Origin: Phycisphaerae bacterium
GTDB lineage: Bacteria > Planctomycetota > Phycisphaerae > Phycisphaerales > UBA1924
NCBI GenBank assembly: GCA_014192545.1
Contig: BJHL01000003.1
Location: forward strand, 62,001 to 126,000
Length of the DNA: 64,000 nucleotides
Reading direction: 5' to 3'
Positions 8,251 through 16,728 of the stretch are shown one piece after another (the first letter of the stretch is position 1; each line of letters opens with the position of its first letter). A model generated the notes under the pieces. The model made no database searches. It saw only the letters and a program-made list of their open reading frames with translations, and was not told the origin of the DNA. A program made the position numbers and the translations under genes.

Positions 8251-10677
8251 ATGAAACCCCGCTCACTCCTCACGCTCATGCTTGCAACGCTCGCCGGTTT
8301 ACCTGTCGCCGCTTTCGCTACGCCCCCCGCTACCGAGCGGCAGGATGTTCAGGAGACGCTACATGGCGTTGAGATGACGGATCCGTATCGCTGGTTGGAG
8401 GGTGACAACAGTAACGCCAAGCAGATGGGCAAGGTGAGCGATCAGGTCGCCACTTGGACTGATGCGCAGAACAGCTACACGCGCGGCATGCTGGACAACT
8501 TGCCGGGGCGGAAGGCGATTGAAGATAAATTCCGGCCACTGCTGCAGATTGGCAGCGTGAGTGCGCCGAACATGGCAGGCACGCGGTATTTTTATAGCAA
8601 GCGAGAGGGCAGCCAGGCGCAGGCTCGCGTGTTTGTTCGTGAGAGCAGCAGCGGCGAGGCGAAGCTTTTGCTGGACCCAGTGACGCTGGATGAGAGCGGG
8701 CTGACGACGGTTTCGGGCGTGACGCCTAGCCAGGATGGCACGCTGCTCGCGTATGGCACGTTCCGCGCGGGCGATGAGAACACGACGACGTATGTGATGA
8801 ACGTCGCAACGGGCGAGAAACTCAGCGTTGCGATTCCAGGGCGCAGCAGCGTGATTCAGTGGATGCCCGACAACAGCGGTTTCTTCTATGAGCGGCTGGA
8901 AGACCCGAAGAATCCGTACTCGGCGCAGATTCGGTATCACGCGTTGGGCAGCGACAATGAGAAAGACCCGGTTCTATTCCGGCAGTACACCAAGGAAGAG
9001 AACGAGAAACTGGCAACCACGTGGGGCCCGGGCGCGACGGTTTCTCGTGACGGCAAGTGGATGGTGCTGATGTACTGGACGGGCACGAGCAGCAACGACA
9101 TCTGGGCGATCAATCTGGATGCGTGGCGCAAGACGGGCGAGTTCAAAAGGACGGTCATCAAGACTGACGCGCCCAACACGTTCTTTGGCAGCATCGAAGG
9201 CGACACGTTTTACATGCACACCGATTACGACGCGCCCAACAAACGCATCGTCGCGGTTGACCTCAACAAACCGAGCGAGAGCGATTGGCGCGAAGTGATT
9301 CCTGAGAACAAGAACGCGGTGCTGAGCAGTTTCAGCATAGCCAAGGGCGTGATCGTCGGCGAGTACGAAGAAAAAGCCTGCACCAAAATGCGGTTGTTCG
9401 GGCTTGACGGCATCAATAAGGGTGAATTGCGTTTGCCGGGCATCGGGACGGCCGGTATCTCCACGGAGCACGATCGCACCGAGGCGTATCTCACATTCAC
9501 GAGTTTCAACTATCCCAACACGATTTTCCGCGTTGATTTGGCGAAGCCCGACGCCGAGCCAACCGTGTGGGAGCGGCCCAGCGTGCCGGTTGATCCCGCG
9601 ATTGTTGAAGTGAATCAAGTCACGTACAGCAGCAAGGACGGCACGCCGGTCACGATGTTTGTGGTTCACAAGAAGGGCCTGAAGCTCGACGGCAACAACC
9701 CTGTCATCCTGAACGGCTACGGCGGGTTCAACATTTCTTCCACACCCTTCTTCTCTGCGACACTCTTCCCCTGGTTTGAAGCCGGCGGCGTCTTCGCGCT
9801 GCCCAACCTTCGCGGCGGCGGCGAATACGGCAAGGCTTGGCACGAAGCAGGCATGCTTGGCAACAAACAGAACGTGTTTGATGACATGATCGCCGCAGGC
9901 GAATGGCTGGTGAAGAACAATTACACCAAGCCCGAGCGCATGGCAACCACCGGCGGCAGCAACGGCGGCTTGCTGATGGGCGCGATGATGACGCAGCGAC
10001 CTGATTTGTTTGGCGCAATCGTGTGTCAGGTGCCGCTGCTGGACATGTTGCGGTATCAGGACTTCCTGATGGCTCGCTACTGGGTGCCTGAGTATGGCGA
10101 CCCCGCGAACCCCGAGCACTTTGCGTTTATCAAGAAATACTCGCCTTATCAAAACGTGAAGGCAGGCACGAAGTTCCCAGGTATTCTGTTCACAGCGGGC
10201 GAAAATGATTCTCGCACGCACCCGATGCACGCTCGCAAGATGGCGGCGAAGGTTCGCGATGCCAACACGAGCGACCGGCCCATCTTGCTGTGGGTTGATC
10301 GCGATGCAGGCCACGGCGGCGGCAAGCCGCTTGAACTGCGTTTGCGTGATGCGGTGGACACGCGCATGTTCATCATGTGGCAACTGGGCATGCTTGAAGG
10401 CATCGCGCCCAACCAACTGCCCGCGGTGCAGACTTCGCAGGCGGCGCCTCAGTTCACTATCACGCGGGTTGTCTCGTTGAATGTGACGGGCATGACGTGC
10501 GAGATGTGTGTGGAAACGGTTACGCAGACGCTCAAGGGCGTGAAGGGCGTAAAGGGCGTCAATGTGTCGCTGGAAAAGAAGTCTGCGGATATCGAGTTGG
10601 AAAACGACAGCGATTTGGACGCGGTGACGTTGGCGAAGGCGCTGGACGGAACGAAGTTCAAGGGCACGCCCAATTAG
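8251..10677 (+). CDS. Prolyl oligopeptidase family (S9A) peptidase with C-terminal heavy-metal-associated domain
   Basis: 808 residues. The ATG at 8251 has AAAGGA 6 nt upstream, which favours it over an in-frame TTG at 8236. An N-terminal signal peptide (about 1-25) ending in AFA indicates export. A beta-propeller region follows, then the alpha/beta-hydrolase domain with Ser570 (TGGSNGGLL), Asp653 (GENDSRTHP) and His688 (DAGHGGG), the expected order of the S9A triad. These enzymes cut proline-containing peptides. After the normal S9A end, residues about 740-808 are an HMA-type metal-binding domain with Cys750 and Cys753 in GMTCEMC. This fusion is unusual. The gene stands alone and ends in a terminator. 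Confidence 0.93.
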   Translation: MKPRSLLTLMLATLAGLPVAAFATPPATERQDVQETLHGVEMTDPYRWLEGDNSNAKQMGKVSDQVATWTDAQNSYTRGMLDNLPGRKAIEDKFRPLLQIGSVSAPNMAGTRYFYSKREGSQAQARVFVRESSSGEAKLLLDPVTLDESGLTTVSGVTPSQDGTLLAYGTFRAGDENTTTYVMNVATGEKLSVAIPGRSSVIQWMPDNSGFFYERLEDPKNPYSAQIRYHALGSDNEKDPVLFRQYTKEENEKLATTWGPGATVSRDGKWMVLMYWTGTSSNDIWAINLDAWRKTGEFKRTVIKTDAPNTFFGSIEGDTFYMHTDYDAPNKRIVAVDLNKPSESDWREVIPENKNAVLSSFSIAKGVIVGEYEEKACTKMRLFGLDGINKGELRLPGIGTAGISTEHDRTEAYLTFTSFNYPNTIFRVDLAKPDAEPTVWERPSVPVDPAIVEVNQVTYSSKDGTPVTMFVVHKKGLKLDGNNPVILNGYGGFNISSTPFFSATLFPWFEAGGVFALPNLRGGGEYGKAWHEAGMLGNKQNVFDDMIAAGEWLVKNNYTKPERMATTGGSNGGLLMGAMMTQRPDLFGAIVCQVPLLDMLRYQDFLMARYWVPEYGDPANPEHFAFIKKYSPYQNVKAGTKFPGILFTAGENDSRTHPMHARKMAAKVRDANTSDRPILLWVDRDAGHGGGKPLELRLRDAVDTRMFIMWQLGMLEGIAPNQLPAVQTSQAAPQFTITRVVSLNVTGMTCEMCVETVTQTLKGVKGVKGVNVSLEKKSADIELENDSDLDAVTLAKALDGTKFKGTPN

Positions 10678-10709
10678 GTTCATTCTGGGTCAGTTAGATT
10701 TGCATCAAG

Positions 10710-10738
10710 CCGGCTTCCAGCATTGGAAGCCGGTTTTT
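10710..10738 (+). terminator. Rho-independent terminator after the S9A-HMA gene
   Basis: A perfect 10-bp stem (10710-10719 with 10724-10733) with a 4-nt loop is followed by five T. It separates this gene from the convergent zinc-ribbon gene, whose stop lies 4 nt further on. Confidence 0.9.
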
Positions 10739-10741
10739 ATC

Positions 10742-11566
10742 TCACGACTTCGAGTTTTGCATCCGTTGAAGGCGTGTACGAGCACGCCTTGCATAGAAAG
10801 GAATCACCATTCCTGCCGCAACCGCGCTGGCTGTCATCCACAACGCGCTCTTTCGAGCGTTGGGTGCTGGTAGTGCTTTCCAGCCCGATGGCGTGGGCCT
10901 GTCAAAGTCAGTCCAGTAATGGCCATCTGCAATTCTTGTTCCCGCGTGAACGAACAAAGCCACACTGAGCAAGAGAATCGGGACGACGTAAAGCAAGAAG
11001 AGTGTAATCGATGCAGCGAGCGGCGAACCTCGCAACGCAACGATGGCGAGTACGACACAACCAAGCCCGATGCCGATGAGCCACGGCAGCGGCGTTGGCG
11101 ATGTGAGCATGCCGATTGCGAGCGTCGTCAGCGGCAAAAGGCCGACGAGCCAGAGCCACGCCCGCACCACCAAGAGATGGCGTATGAGCAACCACTGCAA
11201 AGCTCCGATCGTGGTAACGATGATGAGATAGGCGGTTGCTCCGCCGTCGGAGTCGGTACCGAGACCGAAAAGACTCGCGAAAGCCAAGCACGGAAGCAAG
11301 AGCGATTTGGCCGCATTCAGCCTTGAGTTTCGCTCCAGACGTTTCGCCCGCGCGTGTCGTTCAAGTTTATTGACGGTAAATCGCAATCCGCACTCAGGAC
11401 ATGGGCCTTCGACCGTGCCTGCTAGTGAATAGCCGCAATCGAGACATTGCGGAGCAAATTCGTAGCCGTCTTCGTCAAGCAAGACCTCGGGAAGTCCAAT
11501 ATGTGCGACATTGGATGTACTCGGCGGCGGGACAGACGGCGGAATGTTGTCCGGCGGTTGCAACAT
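10742..11566 (-). CDS. Zinc-ribbon multi-pass membrane protein
   Basis: 274 residues from the Met at 11566, with an alternative upstream Met at 11605 that has no better ribosome-binding site. Residues about 40-62 hold a two-knuckle zinc ribbon, CLDCGYSLAGTVEGPCPECG. A basic linker and five to six hydrophobic helices follow (about 85-215), with one more near the C-terminus. Proteins of this layout are frequent in planctomycetes and have no assigned function. It lies at the edge of the metal-efflux locus and on the same strand, but the 180-bp gap upstream argues against an operon. Confidence 0.7.
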   Translation of the reverse strand: MLQPPDNIPPSVPPPSTSNVAHIGLPEVLLDEDGYEFAPQCLDCGYSLAGTVEGPCPECGLRFTVNKLERHARAKRLERNSRLNAAKSLLLPCLAFASLFGLGTDSDGGATAYLIIVTTIGALQWLLIRHLLVVRAWLWLVGLLPLTTLAIGMLTSPTPLPWLIGIGLGCVVLAIVALRGSPLAASITLFLLYVVPILLLSVALFVHAGTRIADGHYWTDFDRPTPSGWKALPAPNARKSALWMTASAVAAGMVIPFYARRARTRLQRMQNSKS

Positions 11567-11789
11567 ACAAATAGGATATGAAGGGCGTAACTGCTGGTGC
11601 CTCACTGCGCATTGAGAGTGTCGTCACCAGACCCAGTGAGACACGCTACTGACAGTTCCGAATCAGCTAGTTCAGTTGCTGTCGTCGCGGACGACTTTGC
11701 AACTGGTCATTCACGCTCAGGACCAGATGAAGGCGCAAACAGTGTGATCTCTGTAGCGGTTGCGCGAAAGTTGCTCTTGATGCGGCGAT

Positions 11790-12356
11790 TCACATCCTTA
11801 GATCAAATCCGCCAACGATAGTTGCGCCCTTGTCGTCTTCGATCTCGACCCAGACTTTGCTGCCAACTGGCATGGGGCTTGGCACTTCAGTGTGGGCATG
11901 CCAGCGGTTGGGGTCCTTGGGGTCGTCGATCTGGGCCTTAGCCTTGACCGAGCCCTTGGCGTCCTGCGTACCGATCCAGATTCGGACTGCGGCGGCCTTT
12001 GCGCTCGCGCCAGCGGTCGGTGTGAGCGTCACGTCGATGGGAGCGTCCTTCCCGGCGACGATCTGGCCTTGGTCGCGGGTGGCCTTGGCCGAGAACGAGC
12101 CGATGGTCTGCTCACCGAGCGCGATGACTGCCCCGCCGTGGCCCGGGCCGCTCGTTTCGGTCTTTTCGTGGCCGTGGTCATCCTTATGCGAACCGTCAGG
12201 GTTGTGCGCATGTCCATGGTCATCAGTCTTCGCGGAGGTCGCTGGTTTCGCTGCTGAATTTGCAGTGGGCTTCTTCTCTTCGCAGCCTGTGAGCATGCTC
12301 ATGGCGACGAGCGGGGCGACGGTCAACACGGTGATGAGAGGCAGGTTCGGACGCAT
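11790..12356 (-). CDS. His-rich lipoprotein associated with heavy-metal efflux
   Basis: 188 residues from the ATG at 12356, which has AGGAG upstream. The signal peptide ends in SMLTGC, a lipobox, so the mature protein should be lipid-anchored. Next comes a His/Asp-rich stretch (about 40-65: DDHGHAHNPDGSHKDDHGHE), a likely metal-binding segment. The folded part (about 70-188) resembles the small beta domains found beside HME-RND pumps. It is the last gene of the efflux locus, 69 nt after the pump gene on the same strand. A periplasmic metal-binding or chaperone role is inferred from this position and the His content. Confidence 0.75.
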   Translation of the reverse strand: MRPNLPLITVLTVAPLVAMSMLTGCEEKKPTANSAAKPATSAKTDDHGHAHNPDGSHKDDHGHEKTETSGPGHGGAVIALGEQTIGSFSAKATRDQGQIVAGKDAPIDVTLTPTAGASAKAAAVRIWIGTQDAKGSVKAKAQIDDPKDPNRWHAHTEVPSPMPVGSKVWVEIEDDKGATIVGGFDLRM

Positions 12357-12425
12357 GGGGACTCCTATTCGAAGCATACACGGTCGGCAATGTTTACGGC
12401 AAGTCCAGCGGTCGCACGCGACCGA

Positions 12426-15400
12426 TCAGGACGTGCGACGCTTGAACGCCCGGGACACGCGCCCGAGCAGAGAGAACCTTGAGGAATCGTGGTTATTGGC
12501 AGAGGTCACCGACGATCCGACACGATGGACGATGGCGTAGCCCGCGGGCACGACGAAGAGATTCAAAAAAGTGGATGTAAGCAGGCCGCCCAGCACCACC
12601 ACCGCAAGGGGTGCGAGTAGTTCGCTGCCGGGCCGGCCTGAGGCGAGCGCGAGCGGGAGCAGGCCCAGAGCCGCGGAGAGCGCGGTCATGAGGATCGGCA
12701 CGAGCCGTTCCATCGAGCCTTGGATAATCGCCTCGCCGATGGGCTTCTTGTCGATCTCGATCAGATGGCGGTAGTGGTTCACGAGCAGGATGCCGTTGCG
12801 CACGGCGATGCCGAAGAGTGTGATGAACCCGACGAGGCTGGCGATCGACAACACCGGCGGCTGATAGATCGACGAGCCTAGTCCGACGAACGCCAGCGCG
12901 TTCTTGACCAGCCCCGCGTGAAGCAGTGAGTCAGTGATGAAGACCGCCGCGATGCCGCCGATGGTCGCCAGCGGCAGGTTGATCATCACGAGCAGCCCGA
13001 CCTTGAACGAGCCGGTCGAGAGTTGCAGCAGCAGCAGCATGACCACGGCGATCGCCGCACCGGCGACGAGCAGAGTACGCGAGGCCGACTGCTGAGCCTC
13101 GAACTGGCCGCCGAACTCGACGATGTACCCCTCTCGGTGCACGATCGGCTCGACCCTCGCCTTGACCTGCGCGACGAGATCGCCGAGGTTGTACCCGTCG
13201 GCGACGTTGCACGAGATCACCGCCTTCCGCTGCGCGTTCTCGCGGGCGATGATGTTGGGCGTCTTTTCAGGGCCGATGTCGGCCACATCGCGCAGGCGGA
13301 CCGTGGGGCCGGGTTTGCCGTCTTCGGCAGTGCCGCGGAGCATGAGGTCTTGCACTTGTTCGATCCGCTCACGCTCGGAAGCGTCAAGGCGGACAACCAT
13401 CGCGTACCGCCGGACGCCCTGGTTCACCTCGGCGACTTCCTCGCCATAGAGCGCGACCTGCACCTGTTCCGCGGCGTCGGCGGGCGTCAGTCCTGCCGCC
13501 GCGAGTTCCTGATGGCGATACCGGATCGGCACGCTGGTAATGAGGACCTCGCGATTGGCCGTCACGTCGCGCGCGCCGGGGACCGTCTTGAGCTCGCTCT
13601 CGATCTGCTTCGCAAGCTGGCGGAGCGTTGCGAGATCCTCGCCATAGACGTTGATCGCAATCGCCGCGGGCGTGCCCGAGAGAATGTGCGAGAGGCGGTG
13701 CTCGATGGGCTGGCCGATCTGGACGGTGACGCCGGGCACCGCCTGTGCGATCGCCGCGATCTCCCGGCGAATCGCGGTCTTGTCGCCGCCCGGAGCCACG
13801 AGAATATCAAGTTCGCTGTTGCTGACCGGCTCGGCGTGTTCGTCGCGCTCGGCCCTTCCGGTGCGCCGCGTCACGCTCTTGACGCCCTCGATCGTGATGA
13901 GCCGGGCCTCGATCGCCTCGGCAGCGCGGTTGCTCTCGCCCAGCGACGTGCCCGGCGGCGACGACACAAAGACCGTGAACGATCCCTCGTTGAACTCCGG
14001 GAGGAACGACGTGCCGAACGTGCGGGCGAGCAGGAGCGAAGCTCCAGTGAGCACCAACGCAGCGCCGATGACCAGCGTGCGATGGTTGAGCGACCAGCGC
14101 AGCGAAGGCTCGTAGCGGCGCTTGAGCCACCGGACGAGGAAGCCGTCGCTCTGGGAATGTCCATGCTTGTGCGTCGCCGCCACATTGCTGCTGGCCTTGG
14201 AAGCCTTGGGCTTGAGCAGCAGCTTGCACATCGCGGGCGTCACCGTCAGAGCGACTACGAGCGAGGCCATGATCGACACGATGTACGTCGCGGCGAGGGG
14301 CTTGAAGAACCGCCCTTCGAGGCCGTCGAGGAACATGAGGGGAAGGAAGACGATGCAGATCAAGACCGTCGCGTACACCACCGACGAGCGGATCTCGTTG
14401 CTCGCGTCGTAGATCACCTGGACGAAGCCCTTCTGCTCCGCCGCGGGCAGCAGTGCGTTCTCTTCGAGCCGCCGGTGCACGTTCTCGACATCGATAATCG
14501 CGTCATCGACGAGTTCGCCAATGGCGACCGCCAGCCCGCCCAGCGTCATCACGTTGAGCGTCATCCCCAGCCCATCGAGCGTGAGCAGGGCCGCCGCCAG
14601 CGACAGCGGCAGCGCGGTGAGCGTGATGATCGTGGTCCGCACGTTGAGCAGGAACAAGATCAGGATCACGCCCACGATGACCGTCGCCTCAACGAGCACC
14701 TTGAAGACGTTGTCCACCGAGCGCTGGATGAAGTGGCTCTGGCGGAAGACCTCCTTGTTGATGAAGATGCCCTTGGGGGCCGACTTCTCAATCTGTGTGA
14801 GGGCGGTGTCGATCCGCTTGGTCAACTCCAGCGTGTTCGTGCCGGGCGCCTTCTGCACCGAGATCACGACGGCGGGCTTCCCGCCATCGGCCGCCGTGCC
14901 CCGCTTGGGCGCGCCGCCGAGCATCACGTCGGCAACTTCGCCGATGGTGATGGGCAGCCCATCCTTCATCGTGACCATCGTCGAAGCGATGTCGCGCACA
15001 CTGCTCACGCGGGCCGCTTGCCGCATGGCCAGCTCGGAACGGTCCACATCGCTCAAGTACCCCGCGCTCGCCGTGCTGTGTGCCTTCCGCGCGGCATCGA
15101 CCACATCCTGCACCGTGAGGCCATACAGCGCCAGCCGCTCCTGCTTCACGTTGATCTGGTATTCAGGCAACTCACCGCCGATGGCCGAAACCTGCGAGAC
15201 CCCGGGAATCGCCAGCAGCTTGTTCCGCAGGTCAAACTCCGCGTACGCGCGCAAATCAAGATCGGAGACGCTCTTGTCCGGCGACGAAACCGCCAGCAGC
15301 ATGATCTCGCCCGTGATCGACGAGATCGGCGTCATCACCGGCTCCACGCCCGGCGGCAACCCCCCACGAGCGCCCAGCATCTTCTCGCCCACCAACTGCC

Positions 15401-15719
15401 GCGCCCGGTAGATGTCCGTCCCCCAGTCAAACTCAACCCACACGAGCGAAAGCGAGATCGCCGACGCCGAACGCACGCGGCGCACCCCCGGCAGCCCATT
15501 CACGCTGGATTCCAGCGGGAACGTCACATACTGCTCGACTTCATCCGCCGCGAGGCCGCCGGCTTCCGTCAGGATCACCACGGTGGGCGCGTTGAGCTCG
15601 GGAAACACATCCACCGACATCTTCGGCAGCCGCGCAATGGTGTAGACCAGCAACGCCACCGCGATGAGGATCACCAGCGCCGACTGCTTGAGCGAAAATG
15701 AGATCAGGTGCTTGAGCAT
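12426..15719 (-). CDS. CzcA/CusA-type heavy-metal efflux RND transporter
   Basis: 1,097 residues, close to the family size of about 1,050. This is the inner-membrane pump of a tripartite efflux system. Visible RND features are the N-terminal helix with LPKMSVDVFPELNAPTV, the TM4 motif AIGELVDDAIIDVENVHRRL with its paired Asp residues for proton relay, and the C-terminal block with GIAVRNGILLVNHYRHL. A His-containing insert, THKHGHSQSD, lies in the central loop (about residue 520). The heavy-metal branch is clear. The substrate metal (Cu/Ag or Co/Zn/Cd) cannot be fixed by eye, but the Asp pair in TM4 is more Czc-like. Its adaptor and channel genes lie 1.8 kb upstream, beyond a repeat cassette. 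Confidence 0.93.
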   Translation of the reverse strand: MLKHLISFSLKQSALVILIAVALLVYTIARLPKMSVDVFPELNAPTVVILTEAGGLAADEVEQYVTFPLESSVNGLPGVRRVRSASAISLSLVWVEFDWGTDIYRARQLVGEKMLGARGGLPPGVEPVMTPISSITGEIMLLAVSSPDKSVSDLDLRAYAEFDLRNKLLAIPGVSQVSAIGGELPEYQINVKQERLALYGLTVQDVVDAARKAHSTASAGYLSDVDRSELAMRQAARVSSVRDIASTMVTMKDGLPITIGEVADVMLGGAPKRGTAADGGKPAVVISVQKAPGTNTLELTKRIDTALTQIEKSAPKGIFINKEVFRQSHFIQRSVDNVFKVLVEATVIVGVILILFLLNVRTTIITLTALPLSLAAALLTLDGLGMTLNVMTLGGLAVAIGELVDDAIIDVENVHRRLEENALLPAAEQKGFVQVIYDASNEIRSSVVYATVLICIVFLPLMFLDGLEGRFFKPLAATYIVSIMASLVVALTVTPAMCKLLLKPKASKASSNVAATHKHGHSQSDGFLVRWLKRRYEPSLRWSLNHRTLVIGAALVLTGASLLLARTFGTSFLPEFNEGSFTVFVSSPPGTSLGESNRAAEAIEARLITIEGVKSVTRRTGRAERDEHAEPVSNSELDILVAPGGDKTAIRREIAAIAQAVPGVTVQIGQPIEHRLSHILSGTPAAIAINVYGEDLATLRQLAKQIESELKTVPGARDVTANREVLITSVPIRYRHQELAAAGLTPADAAEQVQVALYGEEVAEVNQGVRRYAMVVRLDASERERIEQVQDLMLRGTAEDGKPGPTVRLRDVADIGPEKTPNIIARENAQRKAVISCNVADGYNLGDLVAQVKARVEPIVHREGYIVEFGGQFEAQQSASRTLLVAGAAIAVVMLLLLQLSTGSFKVGLLVMINLPLATIGGIAAVFITDSLLHAGLVKNALAFVGLGSSIYQPPVLSIASLVGFITLFGIAVRNGILLVNHYRHLIEIDKKPIGEAIIQGSMERLVPILMTALSAALGLLPLALASGRPGSELLAPLAVVVLGGLLTSTFLNLFVVPAGYAIVHRVGSSVTSANNHDSSRFSLLGRVSRAFKRRTS

Positions 15720-15862
15720 GGGAGGAGAACCTTTACGAGCAGGAAGCGGGAGAGAGGTCGCGGAGCGAGCGGAGAGGGTGCGGAGAGACGCGGAGGGGAG
15801 TCAGACGGTGGGCTGCTCGCTTGCGTAATGGAGAAACAAGATTGGCTGAAGGCGAGATGCTC

Positions 15863-15888
15863 ACCACAGAGACGCAGAGACACAGAGG
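15863..15888. repeat. Dispersed accacagagacgcagagacacagag repeat, copy 1
   Basis: A purine-rich 26-bp unit close to the arms of the inverted pair at 16597-16706. Here it occurs singly, in the orientation of the left arm. Repeats of this wording recur in many planctomycete-like genomes. Confidence 0.8.
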
Positions 15889-15918
15889 GGGTGCAGGAGG
15901 ATGCAAGCACAGGCCGCG

Positions 15919-16242
15919 CCTCTTCGCCCCAAAGGGGCGACGGCCTGTAGCCACGGGTACAGCGCAGCCCGCGTCCTCGCGGGCGCAGCGCAACCCGTGG
16001 AAACGATGATCGAATGACTCACCAGCCCTGGAGGGGCGGAGGAACATCCACCCGCCGCGACCAATCACGGCGCGGCAAAGCGTGCCGGGGCGCAGCAAGG
16101 CCGGGCCCTTCCTGTTGTGAGAATCCAACTCCTCCGCCCCGCCGGGGCGGGGTTCGTGTGCGTGATTGTTTCCACGGGTTGCGCCCGCGAGGCGCGGGCT
16201 GCACCCGTGGCTACAGGCCTGTGCCCCTTCGGGGCGAAGCGA
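15919..16242. repeat. Composite inverted repeat built from two hairpin elements
   Basis: Two related elements face each other. The left copy holds a GCCCC/GGGGC hairpin (15926-15938), CGGCCTGTAG and a CCACGGGT...ACCCGTGG hairpin (15951-16000). The right copy holds the same parts in reverse order: hairpin 16172-16210, CTACAGGCC (16211-16219) and a GCCCC/GGGGC hairpin (16223-16235). Inside them, 16033-16043 pairs perfectly with 16130-16140. No protein is encoded. The structure resembles REP- or MITE-like palindromes; no transposase is nearby. Confidence 0.85.
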
Positions 16243-16362
16243 TGCATGCTCGCGCCTCGGGCGCACGCTGCCGGGATTGTCGAGGCGGCTCATCATGAGT
16301 CAGTGCGTCCCTTTCTTCGCGCTGCGCTGGTGCTCGCGTGTACCGGCGACGCAGCCGCGCGG

Positions 16363-16551
16363 CCAAACCGCGCGCCCGTGCGGATGCTTCGGACGCTCGT
16401 CCGCAATGCTGGGACGGGCGTTGCGGCAAGCCGGACGCGCGTGCATGACGGACGGATGCTCGTTCGCGTACATCGCACGCGGGTTCAACTGAAGTGGACG
16501 CTGGTTCGCGTCGATAGGACGTGCGTCCGCATCACCCGCGCGCCCGCGCGG
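16363..16551. repeat. Degenerate 21-bp tandem repeat (8-9 units)
   Basis: Read on the minus strand, units of exactly 21 bp from 16530 down to 16363 translate as ADARPID, ANQRPLQ, LNPRAMY, ANEHPSV, MHARPAC, RNARPSI, ADERPKH and PHGRAVW. A ninth, weaker unit follows at 16531-16551. The period is conserved but the sequence is not. There is no convincing gene around it, so it is listed as a minisatellite. Confidence 0.7.
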
Positions 16552-16596
16552 GCGGCTTGCGCGAGCGAGAGCAACGTGCGGCAGGATGAAAACACT

Positions 16597-16706
16597 CACC
16601 ACAGAGGCACAGAGACACAGAGAGAAAGCCATGAGAGTGTGTTCGGATTGGATCGGGTCCACCCCGCTCTCCATGCCTTTCTCTGCGTCTGTGTGTCTCT
16701 GTGGTA
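16597..16706. repeat. Inverted repeat of the accacagaggcacagagacacagag family
   Basis: The left arm at 16597-16630 and the right arm at 16675-16706 are near-exact reverse complements, separated by about 45 bp. The right arm ends about 22 bp before the start of the next gene, just upstream of its Shine-Dalgarno sequence, so the structure would form in the 5' leader of that transcript. Confidence 0.85.
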
Positions 16707-16728
16707 AACGTCTTTCAGGAGTCCCCCA

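Noticed and set aside
8974-10683. Minus-strand frame of about 570 codons opposite the S9A-HMA gene
   Set aside because: Basic, His/Arg-rich antisense product; the plus-strand gene has a full catalytic triad.
13023-15701. Open plus-strand frame of about 890 codons opposite the RND pump
   Set aside because: It mirrors the pump's codons, has charged, Arg/Asp/His-rich low-quality sequence, no ribosome-binding site and no family; the minus-strand pump is clear.
15863-16706. Repeat cluster considered as a CRISPR array
   Set aside because: Units are inverted and of mixed families, spacing is irregular, and no cas gene is in the window.
16117-16707. Plus-strand frame of 196 codons in the palindrome region
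   Set aside because: It consists of repeat sequence (reads through both palindromes and the minisatellite) and is not a gene.
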